A stretch of 64,000 nucleotides of DNA from Gilliamella apicola (GTDB lineage Bacteria; Pseudomonadota; Gammaproteobacteria; Enterobacterales; Orbaceae), in assembly GCF_000599985.1 (NCBI RefSeq), contig NZ_CP007445.1, positions 1,736,001 to 1,800,000 on the forward strand. The letters run 5' to 3'. Of the stretch, positions 1 through 12,700 are shown piece by piece. The translations under genes and the position numbers were made by a program. The notes under the pieces are model-generated. The model ran no database searches. It saw nothing but the letters and a program-made list of their open reading frames with translations, and was not told where the DNA came from. The stretch's first letter is position 1, and each line of letters starts with the position of its first letter.

Positions 1-665
1 TACTGCCGAAATTGATCGAGTTGCAAAGGAATAACTTGCACATTCCTAACTATTGGATATAAAGAAGCCAAAGACAACCTATATTCGTTGGCAAAACTTT
101 GACTATAAACGAACCAACGTGTGTGGTTAACTTCAACGATCGCATCATTACGAAAAGGGAATGGTAACTCAAACGAAGATGGTGAAAGATAAAATCCTTG
201 CCCTTGAGCTTTCATAATTGCTTCTTTTAATGTCCATAATTGAAAGAAATCAAAATGTGGATCATTAAGTGCTATTTGATACTCATTTTTAGTCATCACA
301 TTCTGGTAGTCAATAATGTTAATTGGCGTAACATATTCAATGTCAATACCAACTTCGCCATTAGTACTATATACACAAGCAACCCAATCATGAGCATGTG
401 AAATATTGAAATTTCCTTCTATTGAATGAATAAATGGTTTCCGATAAAGACCGTAATCAATAACGGGTAAGTAGGATTGTTGAAATTGTTCATGACGCTG
501 CAAAGAATAAAGCAACAGCATTTTGCCAACTAAATTGCGACATTTATCTCGATCAAATCTGAATTTCTCGATATCTAACTGCGCGGAGTGGCTAAGTATT
601 TTTTTTTGATCTTGCAAAACAGACCACGATAGCTTATTGATATTCGCTAAATAAATAAAGTTCAT
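1..665 (-). CDS. Sfp-type 4'-phosphopantetheinyl transferase (3' end outside window)
   Basis: This enzyme moves the 4'-phosphopantetheine arm of coenzyme A onto the conserved serine of carrier domains, so it would activate the NRPS immediately upstream. It is absent from simple ORF lists because its stop lies beyond base 1; 221 codons are visible. The start is the ATG at 665-663, preceded by AGGTAAAG. Family motifs are clear: NISHAHDWV, then GEVGIDIEYV with the Mg-binding D and E, then FFQLWTLKEAIMKAQGQG, the W-KEA-K signature. It lies 64 bp after the NRPS stop on the same strand, separated by a terminator-like hairpin, so it may be partly cotranscribed. The final residues are unseen, but the visible length is already close to that of many Sfp/EntD enzymes. 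Confidence 0.93.
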   Translation of the reverse strand, partial: MNFIYLANINKLSWSVLQDQKKILSHSAQLDIEKFRFDRDKCRNLVGKMLLLYSLQRHEQFQQSYLPVIDYGLYRKPFIHSIEGNFNISHAHDWVACVYSTNGEVGIDIEYVTPINIIDYQNVMTKNEYQIALNDPHFDFFQLWTLKEAIMKAQGQGFYLSPSSFELPFPFRNDAIVEVNHTRWFVYSQSFANEYRLSLASLYPIVRNVQVIPLQLDQFRQ

Positions 666-683
666 TATCTTTACCTAAAAAGC

Positions 684-715
684 ATCCCCTTAAAATAAGA
701 TTTTTTTAAGGGGAT
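684..715 (-). terminator. Hairpin between NRPS and phosphopantetheinyl transferase
   Basis: An 11-bp perfect inverted repeat (ATCCCCTTAAA with TTTAAGGGGAT) has a 10-nt loop. On the minus strand it is followed by GCTTTTTAGG, a short U-tract. It would end or attenuate the NRPS transcript before the transferase gene, whose SD starts only a few bases later. Confidence 0.6.
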
Positions 716-729
716 AATTAACATTAAGG

Positions 730-3700
730 TTATAAAATCTGAGCTAAGATCTCTTGTTCATGAGATAAAATTGTGTAGTGATCACAATCTAACTTAACCA
801 GTTTTAATTGAGAATTATTCTGTAAATAAGTATCAATATTATTTAATACATATTTTTCAGCTAAATCTCCACCTTGTTCAATCTGTACAGCTTTAAACAA
901 CACAACTTGAGTCCGTTTCAATTGAGCAGATATTGGCTGTATAACGAGCTTGTTATCAATTTTTGCATAAACCTCAATTTGATCGCGTACATGGGCAGGT
1001 AGATTTAATCGATCCATAGCATGAGTAATGTTTACTGGGTGATTATATTGCTCCAAATCCTGTTCTTTTAATAGCCAAGTGTCTAATAGATAAACTTCTA
1101 TCTTTTCGATTCCTTGCTGCTCAAGTAGTACTGCGATTTGTAATGCAATGTTGCCACCTAAAGACCAACCTAGTAATTTGATTGGCTGATCTTTTGTTGC
1201 AACTTTACTAATATGATCCAGATAATATTGCGCTAATACATTGAGATCCTCAATAGGTTGGTCATGATATAAATTGTAAGAATCTACACCAAAACAGCTG
1301 TATTTTGAGGATAACTTATTCGCTAATGATTGATAAACATCACAACCGCCTAGTCCAGGGTGAATCATAAAAATTTGTGGTTTTTCATGATCAACTCTTA
1401 ATTCCACAATAGGATTAAACTGCTGTTTAGCCGTTGAGATTTTTTTCGCTAATTCCCGAATTGTGTTGACACTTAAAATATCAACTAAACGCATTTTAAC
1501 TTTAAACGCATCATTGATTCGGTTATTAAGCATCATAGCCAAGATACTATTACCACCTAATCGGAAGAAACTATCTTGCATACTAATTTCTTCAGCAGGA
1601 ATTTTAAGGATATTAGCAAGGACTTCACATAATGTTCTTTCAGCATCATTTTCTGGCGCGACATACTCAACCTTATCGGTAAGCTCTGGTTTTGGTAGCG
1701 CTCGACGATTTAACTTACCATTTGAAGTAATTGGTAATTCTATTAAATATATAAATGCTGACGGAATCATATATCCCGGTAAAGTTTCATTTAAATGAGC
1801 TTGTAATAATTGGCTATCAATCTCCTCATTAGCAAGATAATAAGCAACCAAATACTTACTGCCCGAAGCCTGTTCATAAGCGATAACAATGCTATGTTTA
1901 ATTCCATTATACTGGGTTAATCGAGCCTCAATTTCACCAAGTTCAATTCTGAATCCGCGAATTTTAACTTGGAAGTCATTACGACCTAAATACTCAATAT
2001 TACCATCAGCTAAAGAACGAACAAGATCACCAGTTTTATAAATTCGACCATTGTAATCTTGTGCTTTTTCTGCTTCCGTTTGGAAAGGATTAGCAATAAA
2101 ACGTTCATTTGATAATGGAATGTTATTTAGATAACCTCTAGCGACATTATCACCACCGACATACAACTCACCAATTCCGCCAATAGGTACTGGCTGTAAT
2201 AATTCATTAAGAACATAAGCCGAAGTATTAGCAATAGGTTTACCAATTAATACTTGTGAAATATTTGGATTATTACAATCATAATAAAGTACATCAATGG
2301 TTGCTTCTGTTGGTCCATAAAGATTATGTACCTGACAGTTTGGCATCAACACTTGACATTTTTTCACTTCATAAAGATTAAGTGCTTCACCACTACAGAA
2401 CAGATATTTTAATCCCTGAACTTTTGGAACCAAATTAGGTTGCGCTTCTAATGTTTCCACAAATGCAACTAACATAGACGGTACAAAATGTAAGACGGTG
2501 ATTTGTTCAGCTTCAATCAACTCCGCAAGATAGACATTATCTTTATAAAGTTCTGAATGAGCAAACACAATACAAGCACCATACCAATTCGCCCAAAATA
2601 GCTCCCACACCGAGACATCAAAGGTATAGTTTGTTTTTTGTAAAATATGATCCTTTTCAGTAATCGGATATTCGTTATTCATCCAAATAATACGATTAAC
2701 CGCACCTTGGTGCTCTAACATTACACCTTTTGGCTTACCGGTCGTACCACTGGTATAAATCACATAAGCTAAGTTTTTAGGCTGTGCTAATGGCGTTGGG
2801 TTAGTTGTTGAATATATACTCAAGCAATTAATAGTTTGTGAGGATTGCAAGTTCAATGCAACTTGATCTTTAGAAACTAACGAATTGATCTTTTCGTAAC
2901 TTAAGTTAGTCGTTAACACAACCTTAGCTTTGGTATCTTCTATCATATAACTGAGACGATCTTCAGGCATATTAGGATCCATTGGTACATAGGCTCCTCC
3001 TGCCTTCAAAATAGCTAAGATACTTACCAGCATATATTTACATCGTTCAAGACAGATTGCCACCAAATCATCAGGCTGAATATTAAAGTTTACACGCAAA
3101 TAATGTGCTAGCTGATTAGCTTGTTCATTAAGCTCATGATAGGTCAAGCGATCATTTTCATAAACTAAAGCTAAATTATTTGGTGTTTTTAATACTTGTC
3201 TTTCAAACAGTTGATGCATTGTCACATCGGTTGGGTAATTGCAACGCGTCTTATTCCAATCAAAAATCACTTTTTGATAAGTTAAGTTATCAATCAGACG
3301 TAAGTCTGTCAGAGTTTGTTGCTGTTGATACATCTTTGTAAATTGCTGCAAGATTGATTCATAAATAGTGATATAGTGTTCAATCGTCTGCGGCTTATAG
3401 AGTTTAGTAGCATAATTGAACAAGCCAGTTATTGCTGGTTTAGAATCATCAAGCATTACGGTCATATCAAACTTAGCAGCTTGATAACTTGCATTGTCAT
3501 TATAATAACGTTGCAATAAATTATCCTCGTTCCCGTCTTCACCAAATGACTGAACGCCAAACATTACTTGGAAAATAGGATGCCTTGAGGTATCTTTTTC
3601 AATCGATAAAGCATCAACTAAGCGCTCAAATGGTAGATCTTGATATTGTTGAGCTTGTGTAATTAATTCACTGGTCTGCAAAATGAACATTTTTAGGCTC

Positions 3701-6700
3701 TCGCTTGGTTCAATACATTTTCTTAATGCTAATGTATTAACAAAGAAGCCGATGGTATTTTCAGTACCCTGATAATGTCTTCCTGCAATTGGTGAACCAA
3801 TGACAATATCTTTTTGATTGCTAAATGAACTAAGTAGTAAATAGAAACCACTGAGTAGCACAGAATAAACACTAACATTGAGTTCTTTTGCTAAAGAACG
3901 TATTTGTTGGCTGACATCATAATCAAGCTCAAACATGAGATTTTGACCAGTATAATCAATTTGCTGCGGACGAACATAGTCAGTCGGTAAATTAAGCGGT
4001 TCAAAATCAGCTATTTGATCTTGCCAGAACTGCAATTGCTGATTCAAAATATCACCTTGCAAATACTGCCGTTGCCATAAAGCAAAGTCTTTATATTGCA
4101 CTTCGACAGGTGGCAAATTAAGTGCTATCGCTTGATTACTATCACCTAAAGATAAAGCCTCATAGTATTGATATAACTGTCTGAACTCATTAATGAACAG
4201 ATCAATTGACCAACCATCAAATGCAATATGGTGAATCACAATACTCATATAATTTTCTTGAGCTAATTGATAGCGACAAATCGAAATCGGTAACTCATGA
4301 GATAACATGAATACTTTGTATACATGATTATGAATCGCTTTATCTAATTCAGCTTGGCTATCACAATAATGATTTTCGATTGCTAACGGTTGTTGTTGCA
4401 AACTTATCACTTGTTGGTAGGCAACACCATCTGTGGTATTTTTAATTAATGAACGCAATACTTCATGGCGCTGAACAATTTCTTGTAAAGCTTGCTCAAC
4501 AAACGAGATATTAGTCTCTGGCAGAAGTTTAAATACTAATGGTATATTGTATGCGTTGCTACCTCCTTCATAACAATCAATAAACCATAAACGTTCCTGC
4601 GCAAAGGATAATCTCTGTTCTTGTACATTAGCCACCTGTTGTATGGTAATTGATTGACGTTTTTGGTGATTACCTTCAATAAATTTCGCAATGTCCTGAA
4701 TGGTACGATAGGTAAAAATATCCCCTACACGCACATCACGTTCAAAAGTTTTGGCTATTTTACTTGACAATTTAATAGCTAAAATACTGTTACCACCTAA
4801 TCTAAAGAAGTCATCGACCACACTAATTGAGTCGATATCCATATCTAATAGTTCAGCAATATCAGCGACTAACTGCTGTTCAGTCACTGTACTAGGAGCA
4901 ACATAGCTTTCTTGCATAACAAAATTAGGTTTTGGTAATGCTTTACGATCAATTTTACCATTCACATTAACAGGCATAACCGTTAGATGTACAAAGGCTG
5001 CCGGAACCATATATTCAGGTAATGTTTGTTCTAAATAGTTGGTTAATTCAGTCTGATCTATGGCTGTATCAGATACATAATAAGCGGCAAGATATTTATT
5101 ACCTTGATTATTAGTCAGCGCCACAACAAGTACCTGCTTAATTTGAGGATGACTGACTAATCGCGTTTCAATTTCACCTAATTCAATTCTGAAACCGCGG
5201 ATTTTAACCTGAAAATCATTACGACCAATATATTCAATATGACCGTTCGGTAAATAACGAACCAGATCGCCCGTTTTATAAATTCGAGCATTATAATTTT
5301 GCGTTTTTTCCTCACTGGTTTGGAATGGATTTGTGATAAATGACTGATTTGTCAATTCAGGGTTATTTAGATAACCACGACCGACACCCGCACCACCGAT
5401 ATATAATTCTCCAATAACACCTGGAGGCACAGGACGCAAATATTCATCAAGAACATACAAAGTAACGTTTTTAATGGCTTGTCCCAAATCTGTATTTAGG
5501 TCATCTTTACTATAACGATGAGCCATAGCCCAGACAGTCGTTTCACTTGGTCCATAAACATTAATTAACTTGATACCCTGCTGACAATATCGATTCACTA
5601 ATTTAGCATTAACCGCTTCACCCCCCACTGTTAAAACAGGGACTGAAAGCAGATCATCTTGATCGAGTAAAGCTGGTGGGATAAAGGCAAAATCAATATG
5701 TTGATCTTGGGTATATTTTGATAATGCTATAAAGTCTAAACGTTTATCTTCTGACAGAATGTGCAACTGATGACCGTTAAGTAAAGCGTTATATATTTCG
5801 AAAGCATGCGCATCAAAAATATAATTTGAATACCACAGAACATTTTTCTGATCTTGTTCATGATGACTTGGTTGTAGATCTAAAATGTCTTGCTGAACTG
5901 TTGCTAAATTGGCTATCCCATGGTGTTCAATCATCACACCTTTTGGTAGCCCAGTGGTACCACTCGTATAAATAACATACGCCAAATGATGGGCTTTTGT
6001 TGAAGTAACCACATTGTGTTTATCAAACTGTAAAAGTTTGTTAGCCATTGATGGATCATCAACAGCAATAACTTCTGGTTGCAATTCAGTTTTTAATTGG
6101 GTTAATTCTTTAGCATAATGAGCATGAGTTAACACACCTTTCGCTTTAGTATCATTAAGAATTAACTCTATTCGTTCTGCTGGCATGCTTGGACTAATTG
6201 GTACATAAGCAGCCCCAGCTTTAAGCACTGCTAAAATACTTACTATCATGTATTGCGATTTATCTAAATATAACGCAATTAAATCATCAGGTTGAATTGA
6301 TAATTGTGATCGTAAATAATTTGCCAGTTGATTCGCTTGTTCATTCAAACTTTGATAAGTTAATGTTATTCTTTCATAAACAACGGCAATAGAGTCAGGT
6401 GTTTTCTGAACTTGCTCTTCGAACAATTGGCTCACGAGTTTATGATGTTCAAATGGAACGATATTCTTTTGTTGGTTAACGATTAATTGGTCATACTCTT
6501 GCTCAGTTAATAAGTTAAGCTTAGATGCCTCTATAGCTGGATTTTTAGCTAAATGTGTTAAGGTTAATTCTATTCCTTTTAATACACGTTTAATAGCTAA
6601 GTCATTAAAGAGTTCTCCAGCATATTTGATTTTAATCGATAGCTTACCAGCAGCCTCGAAGACCACAATTCCGAGAGGATAATCAAGTTTTTCATGACCG

Positions 6701-9700
6701 CCTTGGAACACAATTTTTAATTCATCTTCTTCACTTTCTGATAATGGATAATTTTCAAATACAAATAATGAATTAAATAGACGTGTACCCGATTTTTGTA
6801 ATTCAATCAGATTAATATTACTGTTATTATTCACATTATTAATATGTGTCTGTAACATTTTGATGGTTTCAATGACGCTACCATCACTATGCTCTAAAAT
6901 TACAGGTAATGTATTAATATAAAGCCCGATAGAATTTTCTATACCGTCAATCGGTAAATTACGACCCGATACTGTCATACCAACAACGGTAGTTTTACTA
7001 TTACCAAAAATGCTTAATTGTTGATGCCAACAATATTGAATCAAAGCATTCAATGTAAACTCATTGTTTTTACATAATGATTTTAATTGTTCACATTGTT
7101 GGGAACCAATCTCTATCGAAATTTCTTGTGAATCTTCAACATATTTATGGTCAGCTAAGTTAATATGCCTTAAATCCCCTTTAAGTAAGCTCTCTAGATT
7201 TTCAGGTTCAAGTTCAACATTAAGGTATTGTTTCCAAAATGATGCTGTCTCATTGGTTTTACTTTGTAAGTAAGATTGTGCAACTAAATAACTGATATCT
7301 TCTTGGATAGTTATCTCTTTTTGATGTAATAAAGCTAAATAATTTTGATGCACATCATTTAGTAAGACAGGTAAACTCCAACCATCCAAAATAGCATGAT
7401 GATTATTAAATAAACATCGATAATTCTCATCAGAACATTTAATTAAGGTCACTCTAAATAGTTGACCTTTCATTAAATCATAACCGATTTGTTCATCTTG
7501 TTTGATTAATTGATTGATACTGACTTGTTGTTGCTCTTGAGTTTGATTACTAAGATCAACAAATTGCCAAACAAAATCAGATTGTTTATCAATAATCTGT
7601 ACCAGTTCTTCCACCCATGAGAAACGTAATCGTAATGATGGGAATTTTTGCTGTGTAAAATGCCATGCTTGTTCAAGCAAATTGATATCCAGTGAATTGT
7701 GATAATCCCAAATCATCTGAATTCGATAAGCATTATCTAAATCTCCCTGCGAAACGGCATGATATATAAACCCTTGCTGTAAACTATTTGCAGGATAAAT
7801 TGCTTCTATTTCTTTATCGTTTTGTAAAGAATTTAGCAGTGTTGGAGAGATCAGGTTATTAATATCAGATTGTGTCAAATAGCTACGATCAATAAGTACT
7901 AATTGATCAATGAGCTCATTAAGCTGCTGAGTAAAGGCCGTAACTAAAGCTTCACCGTGTACATTATTAACGTATCCTGTTATGGCAAATTGTAATTGAT
8001 CATCCAAAATACCGCCATTAACGGATAAAAAGTCAGTCATGCGATTATTAGAAGACATTGCTAAACCACTATCTTCATCGCTAAATCGCCATTTATTAGC
8101 TTTTTCAGTACTATCAAATTGACCTAAATAGTTAAAACTGATCGCCGGTAAAGCTTGTTTAATATAACCTATCAAATAGCCATAACCTACACCATGGTTT
8201 GGTATTTGTCGTAAAGTATCTTTAATCGTAGCAACATTATTAATAACATTATGGTTATTCACCATTAGTTTAACTGGATACATACTGGTAAACCAACCAA
8301 CCGTGTTATTAATATCAATATCAGTGTAGAGATCTTCTCGCCCATGACCCTCTAATAAAATATAGTGATCATTACCACTGAATACCAATTTTAATGCTTG
8401 AGCAAGTGCTGTTAATAAAATATCGTTAATTTCAGTTCCATATACTTTATTAATCTGACTAAGTAAACGAGATGTTTGCGTCTTAGATAGCAGCATTTTG
8501 GTTTGATATAGCGTATCAACACGATATTGATCAAGGTGATTATGATACTGATTAATATCTGCCAATATATTTTGCCAATAAGCAGGTTCTTGTGCATTAG
8601 CAATTAGCGTCGGATATTGCTGTTGTTTATTGACCCATTGACGATAACTACTACCTTTTTCACCTAGAATATCTTTAACATTGATATTGGCATCAACGGA
8701 TGATTGTTGGCTTAAATACTGATAAATAGCTTCTAGATCATCTTTAATGATACGCCAACTTACCGCATCAATATTCAAATGATGCACAGCAACATGGATA
8801 CGTGCAGAATTATCATCAAAACCAGTTAAATAACCAAAATGACATAATGCTCCTTGTTCAAGATTAAAATGACTTTGCCAATCGGTGATTAATTGGTGAA
8901 TCTTATCTTGTGACCAACCAGATATATTTTGCGTAGAAAATGGCAACCTATCAGGAAGTGATTGATAAGTTGCAACTAAATCATGATAATTAACCCGTAA
9001 CATATCGTGATACTCAAGCAATTTTTGTACACTTAGTTTGAGTAAATCAACGTCAAGCATTGGAATTTTAAGTAAAAATGCTTGATTCCAATGGTGATAG
9101 TCTGGGAATCGACCAACTTTAACTTCTTTAAAGAACCACTGTTGAATAGGTGAAAGTTCAAGAGTTCCAGTTAAGATTCCTTGTTCGGTTTCCACACTGA
9201 CTTTCGATTCATGACGATTATTAATCACATGATTGCTTAAAGCTTCTACCGTTCTTAAATTGAAAATATCTTTAATGGAAAGATAATAATTAAGAGCCTG
9301 TTTAATTCGGTTGGTAAGTTGAATACTGCTAATACTGTCCCCACCGAGTTTAAAGAAATCATCATGAATACTGATTTCATTGGCTTGTAAACCAAGTATA
9401 TTGGCAAAGGTTTGACAGAAAATAGCTTCAGTTTCATTTGTAGGACCGACATAGTTTTGCTCATCAAGAAGCTGTGGTATCGGCAACGCCTTACGATCCA
9501 ATTTACCATTCATATTCATTGGCATAGCGTCAAGATGAACAAACGCAGCCGGAATCATATATTCAGGAAGTGATTTCTGTAAATAACCAACAAGTTGCTC
9601 TTGGCTTAATAATTGTTTAGCCACATAATAAGCTGCAATATATTTAGCGCCAGCACTATTTTTCAAAGCTAGCACGGCAGCTTGCTGAATATCAGGATGG

Positions 9701-12700
9701 TTGACTAAACAAGTTTCAATTTCTGCAAGTTCAATTCTAAATCCTCGAATTTTAACTTGGAAATCATTACGACCAATATAATCAATATTGCCATCGGCTA
9801 AATAACGTACTAAATCGCCAGTTTTATAGATTCGTGCATTATAATTTTGCGCCTTTTCGACAACAGTTTGGAATGGATTTTGGATAAATACTTTATCTGT
9901 CAGTTCAGGTTTATGTAAATAACCACGACCAACACCTTCACCACCAATATAAAGTTCACCAATTGCTCCTTCAGGTACAGGACGACGTTGTTCATCTAAA
10001 ATATACAGTGATACATTCGTCAATGCTTTACCGATTGGTACACTGTAATTAAATGGTTCTTGTGCTAAGTTAGTTAAATAAGAAACAGTAAATACAGTGG
10101 TTTCAGTTGGGCCATAAGCATTAACCACATTGACATGCGGATAAAGTTGATGGCACTTATTAACATGATATGCGGATAAAGCTTCACCACCAACGAATAT
10201 GTAATTTAATAATTTTAAATTAGCAACTTCATTATCGACTAATGCATTAAAGAAGGTGGTTGTACAACAGAAATTAGTGATTTTTTTATCAGCAATTAAC
10301 TTGTTAAACTGCTCTAAATCTAAAAATGTCTCTTTTTCAACAATAACCAGTGTCACACCATTAAGTAAAGGAGTGTAGAGATCGTAAACAGAACCGTCGA
10401 ATTGATAACCCGAGATACTGAGTAAACGATCGTCAGAATTGATTTTGACATAATTAGCATTAACAATATAGTTATTAAGATTGTGATGCTCAATCAGCGT
10501 TCCTTTTGGATTTCCCGTTGTTCCACTCGTATAGATAACATAAACTAAATCATGCGGATTCACTTTAATTAAAAGATTATCTTTCGCATAATGTTTTAGA
10601 TTATCGACAAAATCAGCTTGATCAACAGCGAGTACGTATAAATTAGCAGCTAAACCAGTTACTTTATCACAATGATTTTCGGTTGTAAGAACCGCTTTAA
10701 CTTGAGCATCTTGCATTATGAATTCGTTACGTGTATCTGGAGCATTAGGATCCATTGGAACATAAGCTCCACCTGCCTTCAAAATAGCTAAGAAGCAGAT
10801 CAAGATATATTGTGAACGATCAAGATAAAGACCAATCAAATCGTTAGGTTTTATATCAAGGTGTTCTTTCAGGTAACGTGCTAACTGATTGGCTTGCTCA
10901 TTAATTTGTTGATAAGATAGCTCAGTATTTTGGAAAATGACCGCAATATTATCAGGCACTTGCTGAACTTTTTCTTCAAACAATTCTGCAATAGACTTAT
11001 CTCTTGCATAAGGTTGGAATGGTTTATTTTTATCAAAGATTAATTTATTGAAAGTAGCAGCATCAACTAAACGCATTTCAGTTAACGATTGTTCTGACTC
11101 ACACATTTGAGCAAACTGTTCTAAAATAGTTTGATAAATAGTGATGTAGTGCTCAATTGTTTCTTGGCGGTACAATTTGCAAGCATAATTAAATAAACCA
11201 GTAATAGCTGATTTAGAGTCATCAAGCATTACTGTCATATCAAACTTAGCAGATTGATAATTGACAATTTCACTTTGATATAAAGTTAGTAGCTCTTCAG
11301 TTTTACCATTATGTATCGCTGATCCAAATGATTGTACACCAAACATTACTTGAAATATTGGATGCCGTGAAGAATCTTTTTCAATCGCTAATGCATCAAC
11401 TAACCGTTCAAATGGTAAATCTTGATATTGTTGAGCTTGGGTGACTAACTCACTGGTTTGTAAAATGAATGATTTTAAACTATCTTTCGGATCAATACAT
11501 TTACGTAGTGCGATAGTATTAACAAAAAAGCCTATAGTATTTTCAATACCTGAATAATTTCGACCCGCAATTGGAGAACCCACAACCACATCTTTTTGAT
11601 TGCTAAAAGTGCCTAATAATAGATAGAAACCACTCAATAATACCGAATAGACACTCACATTGAGTTCATTAGCTAATGAACGGATTTGTTGACTTATTTG
11701 TTCATTAAGTTCAAAAGAAATATCATGACCAGTGTAATCAATTTCTCTTGGACGCGGATAATCTGTAGGCAGATTAAGTTGTTCAAAATCTTCTAACTGT
11801 CCTTTCCAGAAATTTAATTGATTATTTAAAAAATCACCTTTTAAAAGATTACGTTGCCATAAAGCAAAATCTTTATATTGAACTTCGACTGCTGGTAAAC
11901 GTAATGTTTCAGCATATTGGTTATCTCCTTGAGATAGAGCTGTAACATAATGATAAAGATTGACTAACTCGTCCAAAAAGATATCTGTTGACCAACCATC
12001 AAATGCAATGTGATGAATGACAATGCTTAAGTAACTGTCACCAGCAAATTGATAACAGCAAACATAAATCGGTAATTCTTCGGATAAAATAAATGTTCTA
12101 TGCAGATCCTTATAAATTGCAGATTCAAGTTCCGCTTTGCTTGAACAGTTTTGTTTATTAATATTCCATGGGAATTGTTGTAAATAAATAACTTGTTGAT
12201 AACCAATTCCTTGTGCATTGGTTTTAATTAATGAACGTAAAACTTCATGTCGTTCAATAATTGCGTATATTGCTTTTTCAAGTAGATTAATATTTGTAGT
12301 GCTTGTTAGTTTAAATACTAATGGAACATTATAAGCATTACTACCACCTTCATAAGAATCGATAAACCAAAGACGTTCTTGCGCAAAGGATAATAATTGT
12401 TGCTCAATATGTTCAACCGGCATTACACTAATTACTTGTCTTTTTTCCTGATTCTTATCAATGAATTGAGCTATTTTTTGCGCAGTGCGGAAAGTAAAAA
12501 TATCAGCCACTCTAATTGAACGGTCAAATTCTCGAGTCAATTTACTGGATAATTTGATAGCTAAAATACTATTACCACCTAAACGGAAGAAATCATCAGT
12601 AATACTGATAGCACTCGCTTCAAATCCTAATAAACTAGCGATTGCCTCTACGATTTTATGCTCAGAAGTTGAGCTAGGTGCAACATAGCTAGTTTGGGTC

